Below, one piece after another: positions 1 through 9,066 of a stretch of 64,000 nucleotides of DNA; positions within the stretch are counted from its first letter, which is position 1; every line of letters begins with the position of its first letter. Below the pieces are notes generated by a model, which was not told the origin of the DNA, ran no database searches, and worked only from the letters and a program-made list of their open reading frames with translations. The DNA is taken from positions 65,219 to 129,218 of the forward strand of contig CAWCTB010000053.1 in NCBI GenBank assembly GCA_963798275.1. The letters run 5' to 3'. The position numbers were made by a program, and so were the translations under genes. The stretch is from CAWCTB01 sp963798275 (GTDB lineage Bacteria > Acidobacteriota > Terriglobia > Terriglobales > Acidobacteriaceae).

Positions 1-764
1 CCGAAGACCCATCCGTGCTCCACGTGCGCCAGCGGCACCAGGTTCTTCGGCCGAAGTTGCGGAGCCACGCCCAGCTTCCCGTCGGACGAAATCGCGAGCT
101 GAAACACTCCCGCCACGTTGTGCAGCGGCAGGCGATCGATCACCGTCTGCCGCGCCGTGTCGATTACCGTGATCTCCGACTCCGGCGCGGTGCGATGCAC
201 CTTATTGATCTTCGGATAGATGTGCGTGCAGTACAGCCTCGTGCCGTCCGCTGACAACGCCAGATAGCTTGCACCCCGTCCCGCCAGCAACCGCTTCGTC
301 TCCTGCCCGCTCCCCAGGTCGATCACCGAAATGTCGTTGCTCAGCCGGTTCGCCACGTAGAGCGTCTTGCCCGCTTTGTCGACGGCGACGCCGGTTGGCT
401 CGAAGCCCGTCGGCAACGTCCGCGTGACCTTGAGCGCAGTCGCATCGATCACCGAGACCGTGTCGTCCCAGGTATTGGTCACGTAGATCTGCTGGCCGTC
501 AGCCGACACCGCGATCCCGCGCGGCACCCGTCCCACCGCCACGCTCTTCACCAACTTGCCCGAATTCGCATCGACCACGCGCAACTCGTTGCCGCGCTCG
601 CACACCACGTACAGCCAGCGCCCATCGGGAGATGCCGCCATCAGGTAAGGCGAGAGATATCGCGGCTCATCGCTCTCCGGCTTCGCCCTCGCTCCCACGG
701 CAAACGCAAGAACCACAAACGCGACCGCCGCTGCAGCCCAGACAGCCAGCGCCGGGGGCCCCAT
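1..764 (-). CDS. YVTN-family beta-propeller protein (C-terminus beyond the window)
   Basis: The reading frame is open from the ATG at 764 to the left edge, about 254 residues. It begins with a hydrophobic export segment (residues about 4-25, ALAVWAAAAVAFVVLAFAVG) and then carries repeating propeller blades of the form SPDGRWLYVV, SADGQQIYVTN, DKAGKTLYVANR and SADGTRLYCT, each followed by a VVD or VID strand. This is the YVTN/surface-layer propeller pattern. The role is probably an extracytoplasmic binding or scaffold protein; the substrate is unknown. It lies about 50 bp downstream of the CRTAC1 gene on the same strand and is probably co-transcribed with it. The C-terminal domain is not visible. 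Confidence 0.8.
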   Translation of the reverse strand, partial: MGPPALAVWAAAAVAFVVLAFAVGARAKPESDEPRYLSPYLMAASPDGRWLYVVCERGNELRVVDANSGKLVKSVAVGRVPRGIAVSADGQQIYVTNTWDDTVSVIDATALKVTRTLPTGFEPTGVAVDKAGKTLYVANRLSNDISVIDLGSGQETKRLLAGRGASYLALSADGTRLYCTHIYPKINKVHRTAPESEITVIDTARQTVIDRLPLHNVAGVFQLAISSDGKLGVAPQLRPKNLVPLAHVEHGWVF

Positions 765-814
765 CCAACCCGTATTTGGTTGGGTGGGGTTTCTTAGAGC
801 TCGGACGAGGCCCT

Positions 815-2512
815 TCACTTCGGCTCCTCCACCGTCACGAATGCGATCCACGGCCACGTTCTCCAGCACCTGCTCGCGTCCGCTCGGCCACTTCACCACC
901 AACTTCTCCACCTTCGCGCTGCTGCCCAGTCCGAAGTGCACCCGGCCGTCGTCCTGCGACAGATAGCCCGACCCCGCCACGCGCTCCGCAATCTGCGTCC
1001 TTCCCCCCGCCGTTACCGCCAGCTGCGCGCCAATGCCATCTCGATTGCTCTTCGTGCCCTTCAGCTTGACGGTCAGCCAGTGCCCGGTATTCGCCGACGT
1101 GTTGTGAAACAGCGTTGCCTTTCGCTCCCAGGTTCACCAGGAACGCGTCGACCTTCCCATCGTTGTCGTAGTCGCCGAAGCACGCCCCGCGCGCCACCGT
1201 CTTCACATCGAACACCGGCCCAGCCTGCCGCGACACATCCACGAACTGGCCCTTACCCACGCCCTTGAACACCGAATGTTCTTCCGGTATCAGGTGGATC
1301 AGTCCGCCATGAAATGTCAGGATGTCGAGGATGCCGTCGTTATCGAAGTCGTAGATGCCCGACCCCCAGCTCACATACTGTCCGGTCACGGGAGAAATGC
1401 CTGACGCCGCGCCGATGTCATCGAACTGCATCTTCCCCGTGTTACGCATCAGCCGGTTGTATTTCGAGTCGGTCACCCACAAGGTCGACTTTCCCGTCGT
1501 TATCCACGTCCGCGAACACCGGCCCCATCGCCGAAGTCGACTCGCCGTTCTGCCCATACGCCACCCCGGCATCCACCGCGATCTCTTCGAACGTCCCATC
1601 GTGCTTGTTGTGGAAGAGGAAGTTCTCGGTCTTGTCGTTCGCCACGTAAATATCGGGATATCCGTCGCCGTCGAAGTCGGCCGCGGTCACGCCCATGGTG
1701 CGGCCCTTGTACGCGGCGATGCCTGACTTCTCGCTCACGTCCGTGAACGTGCCGTCGCAATTGTTGTGGTAGAGAACGTTGGTGTCGCCCTCGTAGTCGA
1801 GCGGCCCCGGGTAGTTGTCCGCCGCGTAATAGTTGCGATACTTGGGATCGAACTTCACGTACCGCCCGACGAACAGATCGACGCATCCGTCGCGGTCATA
1901 GTCAAGCCATGTCGAGCTGATCGACCACCCCTCCACCTTGATCCCCGCCTTCGCCGTCACGTCCTCGAACGTGCCATCGCCCTTGTTGCGATAGAGAATC
2001 GCGCGGCCATATCCGGTGACGAACAAATCGGTGAAGCCATCGTTGTCGAAGTCGGCGGCAATCGCGGCCATGCCGTAAAGGTTCGCCGCCACTCCCGCCT
2101 GTTCGGTGACATCGGTGAACGTTCCGTTGCCGTTGTTGCGATACAGATGGTTATGTGGCGCGGTCTCGGGCGCCTTCTTCAGCGGATATGGGTGCATGCC
2201 CGCTTCCAGAGGCTTCCCGCTTGCCACGTAGAGGTCCGGCAGACCGTCGTTGTTGTAGTCGAACCACACGCAGCCGCTGCCCGTGCCCTCCAGCAGGGAA
2301 CCGAGCTTCTCCGCGCCGAAGCTGTGGGTGAACGCGATGCCCGACGCCGCGGTCGCATCGTCGAAGTGGATCGTGCTTTCATCGCCGGTAGAGCTGGCCT
2401 TCAGGCCGGCGTTCGGGCCGCTTCCTGCAAGGGGCTTTAGCCCCGGCGCGCTCTGCGCCATCACCACCGCCGCCGCCAACATCAAAATGAAGAAGCCTGC
2501 GCGTCGTAACAC
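815..2512 (-). CDS. CRTAC1-like FG-GAP repeat protein with ASPIC/UnbV C-terminal domain (frame broken three times)
   Basis: Start is a GTG at 2512. A signal peptide (LRRAGFFILMLAAAVVMAQS) is followed by FG-GAP/VCBS repeats with Ca-binding loops such as FDYNNDGLPDLYV, ADFDNDGFTDLFV, ADFDGDGYPDIYV and FGDYDNDGKVDAFLV. The C-terminal ASPIC/UnbV domain reads GTLFHNTSANTGHWLTVKLKG and ends WPSGREQVLENVAVDRI...VTVEEPK before a TGA at 815-817. The frame breaks near 1483 (extra T), 1113 (extra A) and 840 (extra T). Removing one base at each gives a continuous protein of about 564 residues, the usual family length. Family members are secreted integrin-like propellers of unknown ligand. The gene starts 2 bp after the stop of the HzsA-like gene, so the two are almost certainly one operon. 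Confidence 0.85.
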
Positions 2513-2513
2513 C

Positions 2514-3889
2514 TCAACGCCCTCCCTTCTGGCTGGTATGGCTCGCTTCCGCCGTTCCCAGCAGCGCCACTGGTTCGGTGGACTTCAGCAGCACCGCGGG
2601 TACCGCGTTCTCCGGAGCCCGCTCCGGCCCCGCATGGCAGCCGACGCAGATGCGCTGCTCGCCCCGCCGCGCCCAATACCATCCTTGCTCCCGCTGCACC
2701 GTCTTGCCCGCGCTGTCCACCAGCTCAAATTGCAGTGGCCGGTCGCCGGGCACCTGCACAAAGAACGATCCATCCCGCTCCACCTGTCGCCGACCCCAGC
2801 AGCATCGCCTTGCCGTCGTTGCTCGCGCCGTACAGCCGCACCGTAGCGACCGATCCCTCGGCAATCTTGAATTTCGACGTGTAAACGTTCAGCGCCAGCA
2901 GGTTTGCGTTCGGCCAATCGTGCAGCCCCGAAGGATGCCGGTTGGGCACCGCATGCGGTCGTACCACCACCGGCTGCACTACGTCGGCTGCCGGATCGCT
3001 CACCATCGCACCCAACACCGCGCCTGAGGGGCTCATCCGTTGCAGCGCAAACTTGCTGTTTGCATCCGGACGCCACACCGCCAGCCACTCGCTCTCCGAT
3101 ACCTCCGCCACGTCGCCGGCGAACTCGCCGCCAGCCGCCGGCTGCATCGCCACCTCATGCGCCAGCGCCGACGTAAATCGCGCCGCCCTGCCCTGGCTCG
3201 CCAACACGATGTCGCCCGATGCCACTTGCCTGCCCGCATAACGCGAAGCTCCGTGATCGCAGCGATACGCTTCCACCCCGCTGCCATCGCTGTACACCGT
3301 GTACAGTTCGCTGCTCGCGCCAGCGCCCAGCGGATACTGCGCCTCAAACAGCACGCGCCCATCGCGCAGCACATCCGTCGGCAGCGCGTTACCAGGTGTG
3401 TACGAAAGCTCGAGCGGAGCGCTCCCGTCGGGGCCGGCGCTCTCCACAACAAAGCGGCCATGGCTCAGCCGCGCATACACCAGCCGGTCCTCCGGCAGAT
3501 ACAGCGGACGAACACATCCCTCCGCACACGACGTAACCTGACTCGGTTTCCCGCCGTCCGCCGCCGCCTCGAAGATCTGCCACTGGTCGCCTGCCGTTCG
3601 CTTGCCGGCAAACAGCACGTGCGTCCCGTCGAACGACACCGCCGCATCCGCCGTCGCCGCGAATCCCGCAACCCATGGCCGCGACTTCGTGCCGTCGAAT
3701 AAAACCAGGCTGCTGCCGGAAGGAAAGCGCTCTCCGCCCTTGAGCCATGCCAGCGCCTGCATACTGCGGTGCTGCGGTGTAGAGGAAAATCGGCCGCGCA
3801 TCCAATTTCGGCGACTCGGCTCCCAGCCGCAGCCAGATGCCGCACCCCGCCACCATGACAAGAAGGGCGGTGAGAATTCGCCACCGCAT
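2514..3889 (-). CDS. HzsA-like secreted propeller protein with C-terminal c-type heme motif (frame broken twice)
   Basis: ATG at 3889 follows the stop of the DAHP synthase gene with no gap. The first residues (MRWRILTALLVMVAGCGIWL) are a signal or lipoprotein peptide. PD40-like segments follow (AVSFDGTHVLFAGKR, VLRDGRVLFEAQ), then HPSGLHDWPNANLLALNVYTS and a distal CVGCH motif (CxxCH, heme c) within RICVGCHAGPERAPENAVP. This matches proteins related to the hydrazine synthase alpha-subunit fold, which are widespread outside anammox bacteria and have no established reaction. Frames break near 3771 (extra T) and 2790 (extra A); repairing both gives one protein of about 457 residues. It is probably a periplasmic redox or binding protein, since only one CxxCH is seen. 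The exact family is moderately certain. Confidence 0.72.
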
Positions 3890-4786
3890 CTATGCCAATC
3901 CTCCAACCGCCAGGGCGGAGGTCGATTGCGACACGGCGCGCAGCGCGACGTAGGAATCCAGGTCGCGCATCATCATTTCGAATTGTTCGAAATCGAGCGA
4001 CTGATCGCCGTCGCTCATCGCCTTTTCCGGTTGCGGATGCACTTCCACCAGCAGCCCATCGGCGCCTACTACCACCCCGGCCCGCGCCAGGATCGGCACC
4101 AGTGTCCGGACTCCCGCGGCATGGCTTGGATCGACGATCACCGGCAGATGGCTCACCGTCTTCAGCACCGGCACCGCCGCCACGTCGAAGGTGTTGCGCG
4201 TCGCCGTCTCAAACGTGCGAATGCCGCGCTCGCACAGGATGACGTCGGGATTCCCGTGCTCCACAATGCACTGTGCCGAGCGCAGCAGATCTTCCAGAGT
4301 GGCCGTCATGCCCCGCTTCAGCAGCACCGGTCGGCCGCAACTCCCCAGCCGCTCCAGCAGCGAGAAGTTCTCCATGCTGCGCGTCCCCACCTGCATGATG
4401 TCGGCATACTCGGCGACGACGTCGACGTCGGTCTCCGACATCACCTCGGTGATAATCGCCAGGCCAGTCTCCTGCCGCGCCTTCGCCATGATTTTCAGGC
4501 CTTCCACTCCCATGCCTTGAAACGAGTAGGGCGAGGAGCGCGGCTTGTAGGCCCCGCCGCGCAGGATGCGGGCACCCGCCAGTGCGACCGAAACCGCAGT
4601 ACGCAGCACCTGCCGCTCCGATTCCACGGCACACGGCCCCGCCATCACCACGAATTCGCTGCCGCCAATCGCGATGTCGCCTACCCACACCACCGTTTGC
4701 GGGCGTGCGGCCGTCTTCGACACCAGGTTGTAACAGGAGAACTGCCCATTCCAGCGTGCATTCACAAGATCAGCACCCCACCCCAT
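3890..4786 (-). CDS. aroF: 3-deoxy-7-phosphoheptulonate synthase (DAHP synthase, type I beta)
   Basis: Catalyses condensation of phosphoenolpyruvate and erythrose 4-phosphate, the first step of the shikimate pathway, in the cytoplasm. The core is clear: EFVVMAGPCAVES, ARILRGGAYKPRSSPYSFQG, DIMQVGTRSMENFSLLE, PVLLKRGMTATLEDLL, VILCERGIRTFE and LPVIVDPSHAAGVR, with DGLLVEVHPQPEKAMSDGDQSL at the C-terminus. The frame is also open to an ATG at 4891, but family similarity begins only at VVWVGDIAIGG, so I prefer the ATG at 4786 (298 residues). Either way the N-terminal ferredoxin-like regulatory domain found in many relatives is absent or very short. Its stop abuts the next ATG, so a shikimate enzyme heads an operon of secreted propeller proteins. 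Confidence 0.9.
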   Translation of the reverse strand: MGWGADLVNARWNGQFSCYNLVSKTAARPQTVVWVGDIAIGGSEFVVMAGPCAVESERQVLRTAVSVALAGARILRGGAYKPRSSPYSFQGMGVEGLKIMAKARQETGLAIITEVMSETDVDVVAEYADIMQVGTRSMENFSLLERLGSCGRPVLLKRGMTATLEDLLRSAQCIVEHGNPDVILCERGIRTFETATRNTFDVAAVPVLKTVSHLPVIVDPSHAAGVRTLVPILARAGVVVGADGLLVEVHPQPEKAMSDGDQSLDFEQFEMMMRDLDSYVALRAVSQSTSALAVGGLA

Positions 4787-4891
4787 TTGTTCCGACGCTG
4801 TACCGTAGCCTCCGCCATCCACTCCAGTCGGTGATGTATGACCATTCGGGTTGTGACAAGCGTGGTAAGATCGGCGACTAGTATTTTTCAA

Positions 4892-5353
4892 CTATTGCCA
4901 TGGCGGAAGAGGCTGGACCTTAGTGTTTATGCGGCTCCGGCAGTACCCGGTAAAAACAGCTCCTCCGGCGGCGTCTCGCATTAGTCGCAGAAGCGTGCAA
5001 CTGATATGGCGATTGCTATGTACACGACTCGCGTGACGAGTGTCACAGACTGCCACTAGGTTGCGGCCCGGGGCAGAGCCGGCCTTTCAGGCGGCGTTAC
5101 GGAATCTCGCTTAAGCCCAATGCTTTGAAGGGGAAAGCACTGCCCGTCCTGCAGGGACAGCATATCTGAGCCCAGCGATTCATCGCTGGGAAGGCGCGTG
5201 GAAAACTGAACGCGCTTTAGCGGACGGCACGAGTTCGTCCATGGATCTCCAGGCCGGCGTCTAAAAGCTCCTCATTATTTTCTTTCCGAGGGGCTTTATC
5301 AGCCCCGAGGAATCTGCTGTTTCTTGGCCGTCACCTGCTTTTTCGGCAGCCTG
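4892..5353. other. Gene-free stretch with palindromic repeats
   Basis: No coding pattern is seen between the DAHP synthase and the VKOR gene. The right half holds short palindromes: CCCAGCGATTCATCGCTGGG at 5171-5190 and GGGGCTTTATCAGCCCC at 5290-5306, next to the 3' end of the VKOR gene, where the latter could act as a transcript-end hairpin. The same CCCAGCG...CGCTGGGAAGGCG unit occurs again near 20256. Confidence 0.6.
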
Positions 5354-5761
5354 CTATCCGCTCCGACCGGGGAACCGGCTCCATACCACCCATGCCATCG
5401 CCAGCAGCAGCAACGCCGCAATAATCCCCTGCGAGATCGCGCAGTACAGGCACCACACCCCCAGTAAGTGGGCTTCGATGTTGGTGAGATACAGCGCAAA
5501 GCTCATGCCCAGCAAGCTTGCCACGAGCAGCAGAAAACGTTGACGCGCCAATCCCAGCGCGCCCAGCAGGGCGTAGCCCGCAATGCCCACGGCAGCGACC
5601 GGAACCCCGTGAAAAACGGCATACGGGCTGTGATTCACAATGCCGCAGTCCCATTTCTCGTTGATGCTGCAGGGCTGCGTCTCGGTGCTGTAGTGCACCC
5701 GCAGTGCGAGGTAGGAAACCACCATGCCCGCCAGGGCCAGGACGAGAATGAGATAGCGCAC
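5354..5761 (-). CDS. Vitamin K epoxide reductase (VKOR) family membrane protein
   Basis: VKOR-family proteins use quinone to reoxidise thiol-disulfide oxidoreductases and so drive periplasmic disulfide formation. Four hydrophobic segments are visible. The loop after helix 1 has the paired cysteines (QPCSINEKWDCGIVNHSPYAVFHGVPVA), and the active-site CxxC lies in the last helices (VWCLYCAISQG). I chose the GTG at 5761 (135 residues) because a GGAG sits about 10 bp upstream; a TTG at 5782 is an alternative. No DsbA-like thioredoxin domain is fused, so a separate partner is expected. The gene is divergent from the Cys-rich mini-protein at 5857, which may need disulfide formation (inference). Confidence 0.88.
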   Translation of the reverse strand: MRYLILVLALAGMVVSYLALRVHYSTETQPCSINEKWDCGIVNHSPYAVFHGVPVAAVGIAGYALLGALGLARQRFLLLVASLLGMSFALYLTNIEAHLLGVWCLYCAISQGIIAALLLLAMAWVVWSRFPGRSG

Positions 5762-5856
5762 GCTGATTGCTCCGCAAAACAATAAGGTCTTTCATTCGGA
5801 AGTATACGTTGCCCGCCCGATCACCGAGGCATCACAAGTCCTTGTGACATGTTAAA

Positions 5857-6222
5857 ATGCGCCTGTTCATGCGACGCTGCCTCTCCACCCTCCTGTTGCT
5901 CGCCTTCTGCGCGGGTTTGGCTCTCCCGTTTATGTTGGCCCAGCCTTCGCTGCTGCCTGCGTGCTGCGCCCGGGGAGGCAAGCATCACTGCAACATGGCC
6001 GCCATGGGGGCGATTCCCGGCCGCGACGGTTTCAAGTCGGCTCCCGAGGCATGTCCCTATCGTCATTGTGCCGTCCTGGCGTCCGTACTCTCCGCGCTGA
6101 CTGTCCCGCGTCACCGTACCGCAATCCTCGTTTTGCTCAGCCAGTCCCTCCAGCCAAACGCCGTTGCCTTCGACTCGATCCATCACCGTGATGCGCACAA
6201 GCGCGGGCCTCCAACCGCCTGA
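5857..6222 (+). CDS. Small secreted Cys/His-rich protein (DUF2946-like)
   Basis: 121 residues from the ATG at 5857; the ATG at 5869 is an alternative. The N-terminus (MRRCLSTLLLLAFCAGLALPFMLA) is a signal peptide. The mature part contains LLPACCARGGKHHCNMAAMG and EACPYRHCAV, a cluster of Cys, His and Met residues that suggests metal (copper?) binding, as proposed for some DUF2946 proteins. It precedes a TonB receptor gene by about 100 bp on the same strand, so the pair may handle the same ligand. The metal assignment is inference from composition; the family match is tentative. Confidence 0.55.
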   Translation: MRLFMRRCLSTLLLLAFCAGLALPFMLAQPSLLPACCARGGKHHCNMAAMGAIPGRDGFKSAPEACPYRHCAVLASVLSALTVPRHRTAILVLLSQSLQPNAVAFDSIHHRDAHKRGPPTA

Positions 6223-6327
6223 TCTCCAGCTCGCTCTTACTCTCGTACTGATCTGGCGATAACGCCGGACGGCGCCGTTACGTGTGCACCGGCCCCCGCG
6301 ATATCCGGGTGTTTGGAGACTCTTGAG

Positions 6328-8553
6328 ATGCGGCACTCTATTTCACGATGGATCCGTTTGCTTGCAGCGCCTCTGATTCTTGCCATGGCGCTGCCCTGTT
6401 CCGCCACCGTCTTTGGCAATGTACGCGGTGTCGTGCACGACCCGCAGCATCGCCCCATCAGCGGTGCACACGCCACCCTTCAGGCCCAGGATTCGGCGTA
6501 CACGCTTGCCATGGAGACCGATGCTGATGGTGCGTTTCACTTCGATGCAGTGCCCTTGGGCGCTTACATCGTCACCGCTGACGCCCCCGGATTCGCGCCC
6601 CAGTCGCAGGTGCTGGTCGTGGTTTCCGGCTCGGCGCCGGTACTGCATTTCCAGCTTGCTGTCGCCACCGCGAATCAAGAGGTCACCGTCACTGCTTCTC
6701 CAGAGGACCTGAACCCCGATTCGCCCCGGCGCGACATTCTCATCAGCCAGCAGCAGATCTCCCGCTATGCCGGCGTGGACGCCAGCAACAGCTTCAAGAT
6801 CATCACCGAATTTGTTCCCGGCTCCTACATGGTGCACGACCAGTTGCACGTTCGCGGTGGCCATCAGGTGACCTGGGCAATCGACGGCGTCCCCATCCCC
6901 AACACCAACATCGCCTCCAACGTGGGGCCCCAGTTCAACCCCAAAGACGTCTCCTACCTTCAGGCGGAAACCGGTAGCTTTGCTGCCGAATACGGCGACC
7001 GCACCTACGGCGTCTTTAACGTTGCTCCCAATACAGGTTTTGAACGTGATCGGCAGGCAGAACTCATCGCCAGCTATGGCAACTACAACCAAACCGACGA
7101 CTGGCTGAGTTTTGGCGACCACACTTCCAACTTTGCTTACTACGTCAGCGCCGGCGGCAATAACACCGATTGGGGTCTTGAGCCGCCTACCAGCGTCAAC
7201 CTTCACAATCAGGCATCCGGCGGTGGCGGATTCACCTCGCTGATTTACAATCGCGATCCCAAGGATCAGTTTCGCTTCGATGCCGGCTTCAGGCTCGACT
7301 ATTACCAGGTACCCAACGATCCGGATATGCAAGCGGCCGCGGTCAACGATCGCCAGCGCGAGCAGGACATCTTCGCTACCGCCACCTGGGTCCATACCTA
7401 CTCGCCGGGTCTCATGCTCATCGCCTCGCCCTTCTATCACTTCAACCGCGCCGCCTACGAGGGGGGACCGAGCGACGTCCCCATCACCACCGACAATCGT
7501 GCCTCCAACTACGAAGGCGGCCAGGTCACCCTGGCGGCGCTCAACTCCCGCAACAATGCTCGCGCCGGGATCTATGCTTTCGCCCAGCAGGACAACACCT
7601 ACTTCTCACTGATTGCCAATGACGGCTCCGGCCAGCAATTCAGCCAGCGGGTTTATCCCGGCGGTTCTGTCTTTGCCGGCTTTCTCGAGGACCAGTTCAA
7701 GGCAGCATCATGGCTGACCTTCACCGGCGGACTTCGCATGACCCACTTTTCCGGCAGCATCACCGAAAACGCCTTCGATCCGCGGGCGGGAGTGGCTATC
7801 CAAGTACCTAAACTGAACTGGGTCTTGCGCGCCGCTTATTCGTATTACTACCAGCCGCCGCCGCTCGACACCGTTTCTGGTTCGCTGCTTGATTTCACCC
7901 AGAGCCAGGGACTGGGATTTCTCCCTCTGCAAGGTGAGCGCGACATCCAGCAGGAGTACGGCATCACCATTCCCATGCATAACTGGGTTTCCACCATCAC
8001 CTATTTCCACACCAGCGTCCGCAACTTCTTTGACCACGACGTGATTGGCAATTCCAACATCTTCCTGCCCCTCACCATTCAGGGTGCCATCATTGAGGGC
8101 GAGGAAGCCACCATCCGCTCGCCGCTGCTGCTCCATCGCTATCACGCTCACCTGGTTTACTCCCACCAACTGGCCCAGGGTGTCGGCGCCGTCACCGGTG
8201 GTCTTACCGATTTTTCCCCGCCGGAAGGAGGGTCGTTCTATCTTGACCACGACCAGCGCAACACGCTTTCCGCCGGCTGCGATGGCGATCTGCCATGGCA
8301 CAGTTTCGCCGCGCTCACGCTGAACTATGGTTCCGGCTTCCTCAACGGCGACGGTCCCGCTCATCTGCCCAGCTACTACACCCTCGATCTGTCCGTGGGA
8401 AAGTCGTTTGGCGAGAACTGGACGGTGCGCTTCATCGGCACCAACATCACCAACCAGCGCTATATGCTCGACACCAGCAATACTTTTGGCGGTACCCATT
8501 GGGCCGATCCCGCCATGCTGGCCGGGCAGATAAAATTCCGCTTCCACTACTAG
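6328..8553 (+). CDS. TonB-dependent receptor with N-terminal carboxypeptidase-regulatory-like domain
   Basis: 741 residues from the ATG at 6328, with a GGAG about 9 bp upstream; a TTG at 6313 is also in frame. A signal peptide (RLLAAPLILAMALPCSATVFG) precedes a beta-sandwich domain, residues about 30-110 (VRGVVHDPQHRPISGAHATLQ...TDADGAFHFDAVPLGAYIVTADAPGF). The plug follows (QQISRYAGVDASNSFKIITEFVPGSYMVHDQLHVRGGHQVTWAIDGVPIPN), then a beta-barrel ending in FRFHY with a terminal aromatic, as expected for outer-membrane insertion. The plug/barrel organisation resembles small-ligand receptors and not the 1000-residue 'Oar' type. The substrate is unknown; the Cys/His-rich upstream protein hints at a metal. 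No TonB, ExbB or ExbD is visible here. Confidence 0.9.
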   Translation: MRHSISRWIRLLAAPLILAMALPCSATVFGNVRGVVHDPQHRPISGAHATLQAQDSAYTLAMETDADGAFHFDAVPLGAYIVTADAPGFAPQSQVLVVVSGSAPVLHFQLAVATANQEVTVTASPEDLNPDSPRRDILISQQQISRYAGVDASNSFKIITEFVPGSYMVHDQLHVRGGHQVTWAIDGVPIPNTNIASNVGPQFNPKDVSYLQAETGSFAAEYGDRTYGVFNVAPNTGFERDRQAELIASYGNYNQTDDWLSFGDHTSNFAYYVSAGGNNTDWGLEPPTSVNLHNQASGGGGFTSLIYNRDPKDQFRFDAGFRLDYYQVPNDPDMQAAAVNDRQREQDIFATATWVHTYSPGLMLIASPFYHFNRAAYEGGPSDVPITTDNRASNYEGGQVTLAALNSRNNARAGIYAFAQQDNTYFSLIANDGSGQQFSQRVYPGGSVFAGFLEDQFKAASWLTFTGGLRMTHFSGSITENAFDPRAGVAIQVPKLNWVLRAAYSYYYQPPPLDTVSGSLLDFTQSQGLGFLPLQGERDIQQEYGITIPMHNWVSTITYFHTSVRNFFDHDVIGNSNIFLPLTIQGAIIEGEEATIRSPLLLHRYHAHLVYSHQLAQGVGAVTGGLTDFSPPEGGSFYLDHDQRNTLSAGCDGDLPWHSFAALTLNYGSGFLNGDGPAHLPSYYTLDLSVGKSFGENWTVRFIGTNITNQRYMLDTSNTFGGTHWADPAMLAGQIKFRFHY

Positions 8554-9066
8554 AAACTGTCTAGTGTTCTCATGGTCCGTATTGAAAGGGCACGGCTTCA
8601 GCCGCGCCGGAAATACAATCCAACGCCGCCGTATGACCAATTCGTCCGGTTTCACAGTTAATGTAGTCCACGTCTCGCCTTGAAAGGGCACGGCTTCAGC
8701 CGTGCCGCATCTGGCATGAACGGAGTGGGGCTTTAGCCCCTGAGGGGACTCGGTCTACACCATCTCTGAAAATGCTTTAGTTGCCGGAACTGCGTACTTG
8801 GAAGCCCCGTATCGGCGGCGTGCCTCATGTTCGCGCGTGGACACCACTGCCCGGCTACGGACGGCGGAACTGCATTATCATTCCGAACAACTCCACCATA
8901 TCGAAGTGCTGCCGGGCTGGCTTTCGGCGCCGCGTGGTCTCCAACGTGCTCCAAAAAAGATTAGATCGACTATCCTTGCCAAACGATCTGCACACTTGGG
9001 GTTTGCGCGCCTGGAGGCATGAGCCATGGAACCCCGGCGCACAAGCTATCGGGCATGGGGAGCAGG
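8554..9066. repeat. Intergenic stretch with three palindromic hairpin repeats
   Basis: No coding pattern. Palindromes GGCACGGCTTCAGCCGCGCC (8589-8608), GGCACGGCTTCAGCCGTGCC (8687-8706) and GGGGCTTTAGCCCC (8727-8740) lie between the TonB receptor and the ABC permease. The first two are each preceded by TTGAAAGG, a conserved flank of this repeat family elsewhere in the window (as CCTTTCAAA on the other strand). They could form transcript-end hairpins for the receptor gene. Confidence 0.7.

Noticed and set aside
6343..8691. Long minus-strand open frames opposite the TonB receptor
   Set aside because: Shadow frames in GC-rich DNA; the plus-strand product has a signal peptide, plug and barrel end.
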